In this document: positions 59,288 to 64,000 of the stretch, one piece after another
Position numbering within the stretch: the stretch's first letter is position 1
Layout of the letters: the number at the start of each line of letters is the position of its first letter
Assembly (NCBI RefSeq): GCF_016865525.2
Contig: NZ_CP075169.1
Coordinates: forward strand, 1,984,337-2,048,336
DNA length: 64,000 nt
Direction of reading: 5' to 3'
DNA from: Sodalis ligni
Lineage (GTDB): Bacteria; Pseudomonadota; Gammaproteobacteria; Enterobacterales; Enterobacteriaceae
Notes under the pieces: generated by a model
What the model saw: only the letters and a program-made list of their open reading frames with translations
The model's database searches: none
What the model was told of the DNA's origin: nothing
Position numbers and translations under genes: made by a program

Positions 59288-62200
59288 CTATTCCTTATCT
59301 TTCGGCCGAAGCGCCAGGCGGATGAACCGTTCCGGCGCCTGGTATAAACCGGATGCCGGGACATGGGCCTGGGACGGGAGGAGGTCGGTGACGCCGCCCT
59401 GGTGCAAATGGATAGACACCGATTGCCGATTGCTCAGGCGATAGAACAGCCAGCCCGCCAGGGCGATGCCCGCCATCAGTATGGACAGCGTCAGCGGCTG
59501 CCAGCCGTCGATGCCGGGCAGTCCGCCGGTCCAGGTGACCGCCAGTTGCCCCAGTGACAGCTCGCTCATGACCCGGCTCACCGGCACCAGCAGCAGGCCC
59601 GGGAACAGGCCGACGGCTACGCAGCCGGCGGTGAGCAGCGACATGGGCAGCAGCATCGAGAGGGGCGCTTCCCGCACGTTGCCCAGCGCCTCGCGGGGCT
59701 GGCCCATAAAGGCGGCATGGGCGAATTTAAGCACCGCCGCCAGGGTAAACAGACTGGACATCATGGCCGCCAGTCCCAGCACATAATGGCCCGACTGGAA
59801 CGCCGCCTGGTAGATAAGCCATTTCGACGAGAAGCCGTTCAGCGGCGGAATCCCGGACAGGGAAAGGCCGGCGAACAGGAACAGGCCGAAGGTTATCGGC
59901 ATCTTGCGCCCCAGCCCTCCCAATTGATCCAGGCTGTCCACATGAATCTGCGCCATGATGCAGCCGGCCCCCAGGAACAGGGTATCCTTCAGCATCATAT
60001 GATTCACCAGATGCATCAGGCCGCCGGCCACGCCAAGAGGCGAACCCAGGGCGAAGCCCAGCAGGATGTAACCCAGCTGGCTGACGGTGCTATAGATAAG
60101 CAGGCGTTTGATGCCGTTTTGAATGACCGCCATGGCGCCGGCATACAGCAGCGTCACGGCGGCGATGATGGCGATACCGTACATCACATCGCTCATGCCC
60201 CCGGAGGTGCCCAGCCGGGCGAACAGCAGTCCGGCCCCGCCGAGGGTGAAGAGCTTTATCACCCCGTACACGCCGCTTTTCAGCAGAACCGCCGAGATAT
60301 AACCGCTCACCGGCGTCGGTGCGGTGGGGGGGTGCATCTGGTAGTCGATGCGCCACGGCAGCTGCGCCGCCTTCATCAGCAGACCCAGCAGCATAAGCAG
60401 CAGTGCGCCGCCGAACCAGGGCAGGGACATGGTGCGCGCCGCCAGGGCCAGGGCGGTAAAATCAAAGGCGCCGGCACGGGCAGTGAGCATGGCGACGCCC
60501 AGGAACATGCAGGTGGCGCCGACGAAGTTAAAGATAAAGTACTTGAAGCCCTCGGTTAAGGCTTCGTCGGTTTCATCATGGATAATGACGAAATAGAGCG
60601 TCCAGCTGCTCATGATTTCCCAGAAGGCGAAGAAGTTGAACAGGTCCTTGCTGGCGGCCAGGCCCAGCAGGCCGCCGATCATAAACACAAAGAAAAAGAA
60701 GAACCGGTGCCGGTGATGGCCATGGGCCATATAGCCGACGGCATAGAGCATATTCAGCAGACCGACGCCGGCAATCAATGCCGCGAACCAGTAAGACAGC
60801 AGGTCATAGCGTCCGGCGTTCATCAGCACCGCCCCAAGGGCGACCGCCATCACGGCCACCGCCACCGCGCCGGCATTCACCTTGCCGCTTTTACCGGCGA
60901 TAAAGGTCAGCAGCGCGCCGCAAACGGCAATCAGCGCCGCCGGCGTCCAGGCCAGATTGAGGTGGGGCAGGGGGATGATGGCCAGGCCTTGCCTGAGGGC
61001 GATTTGATCCACCGCCGGGCGCACCAGGTGCTCCAGACCGAAATCGGGAAACAGGCCGCCGAGAATCACCAGTACCGCCAATAAGCCCATGGCGATGCGC
61101 ATGGACAGCGGCGCATCGGTGGTCACCGTGCCGTTATAGGGCGAAAAAAACAGCACCCGCAAAATGCGCAAATAGTACATGGCGGCCAAAATGCTGCCCG
61201 CCAGGAACAGCACCGCGATAGTAAGATGGCCCGATTGCGCAGCCGCGTAAATCATCAGGAATTTGCTGAAAAAGCCGCTGAAGGGCGGCAAGCCCATCAC
61301 CGCCAGGGCGCCGACGGCGAAGCACAGGGCGGTAAAGGGCATCACGCGGCCAAGGCCGGCCACATCGGACAGCCGCTTGCCGCCGGCTTTGGCGATGATG
61401 CCGCCGGCCGCCAGGAACAGCAGGTTTTTGAAGATGGCGTGGTTAAGCACGTGCAGCAGGGCGCCGGCAAAACTCAAATAGGTGGCCAATCCCACCATGG
61501 TCAGGATCTCACCCACCTGTGCCAGGGTGGAAAAGGCCAGGATCCGTTTCAGGTTTTGCTCCCTGAAGGCCATGACCTCGCCATAGATCACCGTCAGCGC
61601 CCCCAGCACGCTTACCGCCAGGCCGAGAGAGGAGAACGATATCCACGGCAACACCCGTGCGACGATATCGGTGCCCAGGATAACAAACAGAACCTTGATG
61701 ATGCCGTACACGCCGGTTTTGGTGAGAATGCCCGACATCAGGGCGGAAACGGACGACGGCGCCACCGGGTGCGCGTCCGGCAGCCAGCTGTGCATGGGAT
61801 AAAGACCGGCTTTCACCCCCAGCCCCGCCAGGAAACACAGGCCGATCACCGCCGCGAACCCCGGCGTCAGCTGCGAGGCATGGGCGGCGACCACCGACAT
61901 ATCAAAACTACCGAAGCGCTGGTGGCACAAGAGGATGCCGAAATGCATGACGTAGGCGCCGGTGGTACACATCAGGAAATATTTTCGGCCGGCTTTGAAG
62001 GCCTCTGGGGTCTGTTCATGGGTCACCAGGAAATAGGAACTCCAGGTCATCAATTCCCAGAACATATAGAAATTGCCGAAATCGTCGGCGGTAACCACGC
62101 CCAGCAGGGAACCGGCCATCAGGAACAGGAAAAAATAGTAACGGTTGGCGTGCCCGTTATTTCGCATATACCCTTGGGAATAGATCACGGCAACAAAGAT

Positions 62201-63088
62201 CAGCGCGGCGAAAATAAGGGTAAATAAACGGGATATGCTGTCTATCCCCCGCCTGCCAGGCAAAATACAGAGTGGCGGCGGAAATAATCAGGGCGGCGCG
62301 GTCCCGGAGCCGAGCATTAATCCGTCCCAGGGCGAAAAGGACAAAACCGCCAATATAGGGGAATAACACCAAAAAACGCCAGGGCGCTTCAAATACCGGT
62401 ACTTCGCCTTTTACCGACGGCGAGGCGAAGCGTTCGGCCAAATGCAAAAACGGGCCGGGGACCAAACTCATATAAATAGTGATGGCGGTCAATAAATACA
62501 TTAACAGCCAAATGGGCGTGAACGGAATTGACGAAAACCGTTTTGTTGATGAGCGCCGGCCGCGGGCACGGATTTTGCCGGTTCCAGGCAGATGCGCTGA
62601 ATAACGATAATGTAATAAACCGCCGCTACCACCGTGGCCAGGGTGGCAATGGCGGCAAGCCACCATTCCCCCTGCTCCATTGCGCCGTACAAAATCAGGA
62701 ATTTACTGAAGGAGCCTTTAAACGGGGAGAGGCCCATCACGGAAAACAGCCCGAAGCCGAACAGCAGCGATGCCAGCGGCATGCGGCTGCCGCTGCCCGC
62801 CAAATCGTCCAGGGAGCTGGAACCGGTGCGTTTGATAAGGTAGCCGGCGCTGACGAAGACCAGCAAGCGCATGGTAACTTGAAATCCCAGGTGCATCAGC
62901 GCGCCGGTGATCCCCGATTGATTATCGAGGCCAAAACCCAGCAAGACAAAACCGATTTCCGCTATGGTGGAAAACAAAAGGAGTTTTACCAGATTCCGGA
63001 TATGCAACAATGCCATTATTTCACCGGCAAGCAGAAGAAATGTTCCTCCCCATGCCAGTAATGGAATGCTGAAGAGTGATACTCCCAT
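59288..63088 (-). pseudogene. cooM: CO-induced hydrogenase large antiporter-like subunit CooM, two frameshifts
   Basis: A giant membrane subunit made of several antiporter-like (NuoL/M/N, Mrp) modules that would pump ions. Full span 3,801 bases, about 1,266 residues; R. rubrum CooM is similar in size. Three pieces are seen: 63088-62501 (195 codons, from MGVSLFSIPLLAW), a middle of about 110 codons in another frame (PIWLLMYLLTAITIYMSLVP to LISAATLYFAWQAG), and 62263-59288 (991 codons, starting near IDSISRLFTLIF, with two repeated module cores such as LPDAHPVAPSSVSALMSGIL and HPPTAPTPVSGYISAVLLKS). One base seems lost at an A4 or T4 run near 62545 and one gained at a G5 run near 62245. It could be a broken gene, a split functional gene or a sequence error. 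GAGGAATAC precedes the start. Confidence 0.8.
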
Positions 63089-63219
63089 GTATTCCTCGCT
63101 ATAAATCTGAGAGCGGATAAAAAAATCTCTACCCTTGCCATTTCGATTTTCAGCTGGATTGGCTGCGGCTCGGAATATATTGGGTATACGATGAATTTAT
63201 TAAAATCGGCGGTAATGTC

Positions 63220-63235
63220 TGTCGGCTAGCTGACA
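63220..63235 (-). promoter_or_regulatory. CooA operator-like site upstream of cooM
   Basis: TGTCG-GCTAGC-TGACA fits the CooA site TGTC(A/G)-N6-(C/T)GACA at every fixed base. It is part of a slightly longer inverted repeat (TCTGTC and GACAGA). It lies 132 bases before the cooM ATG, leaving room for a promoter at the usual class II distance, though no strong -10 was found. It is the expected site for the CooA-like protein encoded downstream of cooH. Confidence 0.75.
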
Positions 63236-63425
63236 GATATTACGGGACGAAACTGACAATATGACGGCAGGGAACAAGCTCAACGATTAACGCGCTACCG
63301 TGAAAGCCATAAAATATGATCGCGCTCACTTTATAATTGAGAATCGTAATTAATACGGCCCGATTAAGAGAAAAAAAATAAAATTATTTTTATTTTGATA
63401 ATCGGGAAATGAAAACGAATTAAAA

Positions 63426-63439
63426 TTGATCTCAATCAA
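63426..63439 (+). promoter_or_regulatory. FNR box upstream of hypC
   Basis: TTGAT-CTCA-ATCAA is a full match to the FNR motif. A TATAAA at 63468-63473 lies downstream, which places the site close to the -41 to -47 region expected for activation. The hyp genes are therefore probably anaerobic. Confidence 0.75.
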
Positions 63440-63532
63440 TAAAATATACGAACGAGAATTGTTCCCATATAAAAAATAATCCGGCGTAGGGGGGGATTAT
63501 TTTCCGCACCGCTCCGCAGAGGGAAACGCATT

Positions 63533-63781
63533 ATGTGTTTGGGTGTCCCGGGAAAAATACTGGCCATAAAGGATGCCGCTAATCTGCTGGCCACCGTGGA
63601 AGTGGCCGGAGTGAAGCGGGATATCAATATCGCCTTTATCGTCGATAGATCCCATGTCCCGGCTGATTGTATCGGTGATTGGGTGCTGGTGCACGTGGGG
63701 TTCGCCATGGCGCGCATCGATGAGGAGCAGGCGGCGGAAATGCTGGCCATGCTCAGCGAACTGGGGGAACTGCCGGAATGA
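63533..63781 (+). CDS. hypC: Hydrogenase maturation factor HypC
   Basis: An 82-residue chaperone that carries the Fe(CN)2CO group with HypD to the large subunit. It begins with the signature MCLGVPGKI, where Cys2 is essential, and has the beta-barrel end. It is divergent from cooM and behind an FNR site. The next gene starts 160 bases on and is hypA, an order unlike the usual hypABC. Confidence 0.92.
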   Translation: MCLGVPGKILAIKDAANLLATVEVAGVKRDINIAFIVDRSHVPADCIGDWVLVHVGFAMARIDEEQAAEMLAMLSELGELPE

Positions 63782-63941
63782 AAAGCTTCCTTGTCCACGC
63801 CCGTCGCAGGCCGGTATGTCCAGCGTCAGGCGACAGCGATGGGATGCCGGACATGCCGGTGTCGTCCATCGCACGCGGGCGAGGAGTAATTATTACGGCC
63901 CGGAACGCGTCGGGCCGTCATCGGCCGCGGGAGAACCGGCT

Positions 63942-64000
63942 ATGCATGAAGCGGCGTTAACCCAGGGACTGGTAAACATCCTGTTAAAGGAGGCGGCCCG
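63942..64000 (+). CDS. hypA: Hydrogenase nickel-insertion protein HypA, N-terminal part
   Basis: The frame from ATG 63942 reads MHEAALTQGLVNILLKEAAR and runs off the window end. MHE at the start, with His2 as a nickel ligand, and the helix after it are typical of HypA. GGGAGAA lies upstream. Only 19 codons are visible. Confidence 0.75.
   Translation, partial: MHEAALTQGLVNILLKEAA

Noticed and set aside
63778..63960. 60-codon plus-strand frame overlapping the hypC stop
   Set aside because: Arg/Pro-rich with no family look, and it overlaps the better-supported hypA start and its ribosome site.

Overview
The window looks like the chromosome of an Enterobacterales species. The left end (lolE, cobB, pepT, roxA, phoQ, phoP, purB, hflD, mnmA, nudJ) has the Escherichia coli gene order and near-E. 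coli proteins, apart from a missing nagK. The GC-rich coding sequence, several frameshifted genes, a PhoQ with a depleted acidic patch and a pair of effector-like genes all suggest a Sodalis-like, possibly host-associated lineage. That placement is inference; no search or phylogeny was run.

Layout: (1) 1-10.4 kb, conserved core. (2) 10.4-25.4 kb, accessory. The E. coli neighbours rluE and icd do not follow nudJ. This part holds a broken metallophosphoesterase, a small zinc-ribbon protein, an MgtC/YhiD-family membrane protein, a BhsA-like secreted protein, a 2-hydroxyacid dehydrogenase, an FAD monooxygenase behind a Fur-like palindrome, two paralogous papain-fold (glutamine-deamidase-like) proteins, argG, an unlisted 50-residue membrane protein, a NarL-type two-component system and an MFS exporter. 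(3) 25.7-31 kb, a complete sorbitol operon srlA-E-B-D-M-R-gutQ in which srlR is frameshifted, then an orphan arsB. (4) 32-54 kb, a run of nutrient uptake loci: a dipeptide-type ABC importer with an M20 hydrolase, a taurine/sulfonate-type importer, a polar amino acid importer, a VOC protein, and a branched-chain-amino-acid-type importer with a ProC-like reductase and a divergent amidase.

(5) 54.9-64 kb is the most striking part. Six genes in the order cooM-K-L-X-U-H encode a group 4 membrane-bound [NiFe] hydrogenase of the CO-induced type. A CooA-like CO-sensor gene lies convergent to them. A site matching the CooA operator lies upstream of cooM, and hypC-hypA start divergently behind an FNR site. 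In CO-oxidising bacteria this hydrogenase takes electrons from CO dehydrogenase (CooS/CooF) and pumps ions while making H2. No CO dehydrogenase gene is in the window. Both cooA and cooM carry frameshifts, so the system is either decaying, or affected by sequence errors, or expressed in an unusual way.

The other theme is host and stress adaptation: PhoP autoregulation, an MgtC-family protein, effector-like proteins and scavenging of peptides and amino acids.
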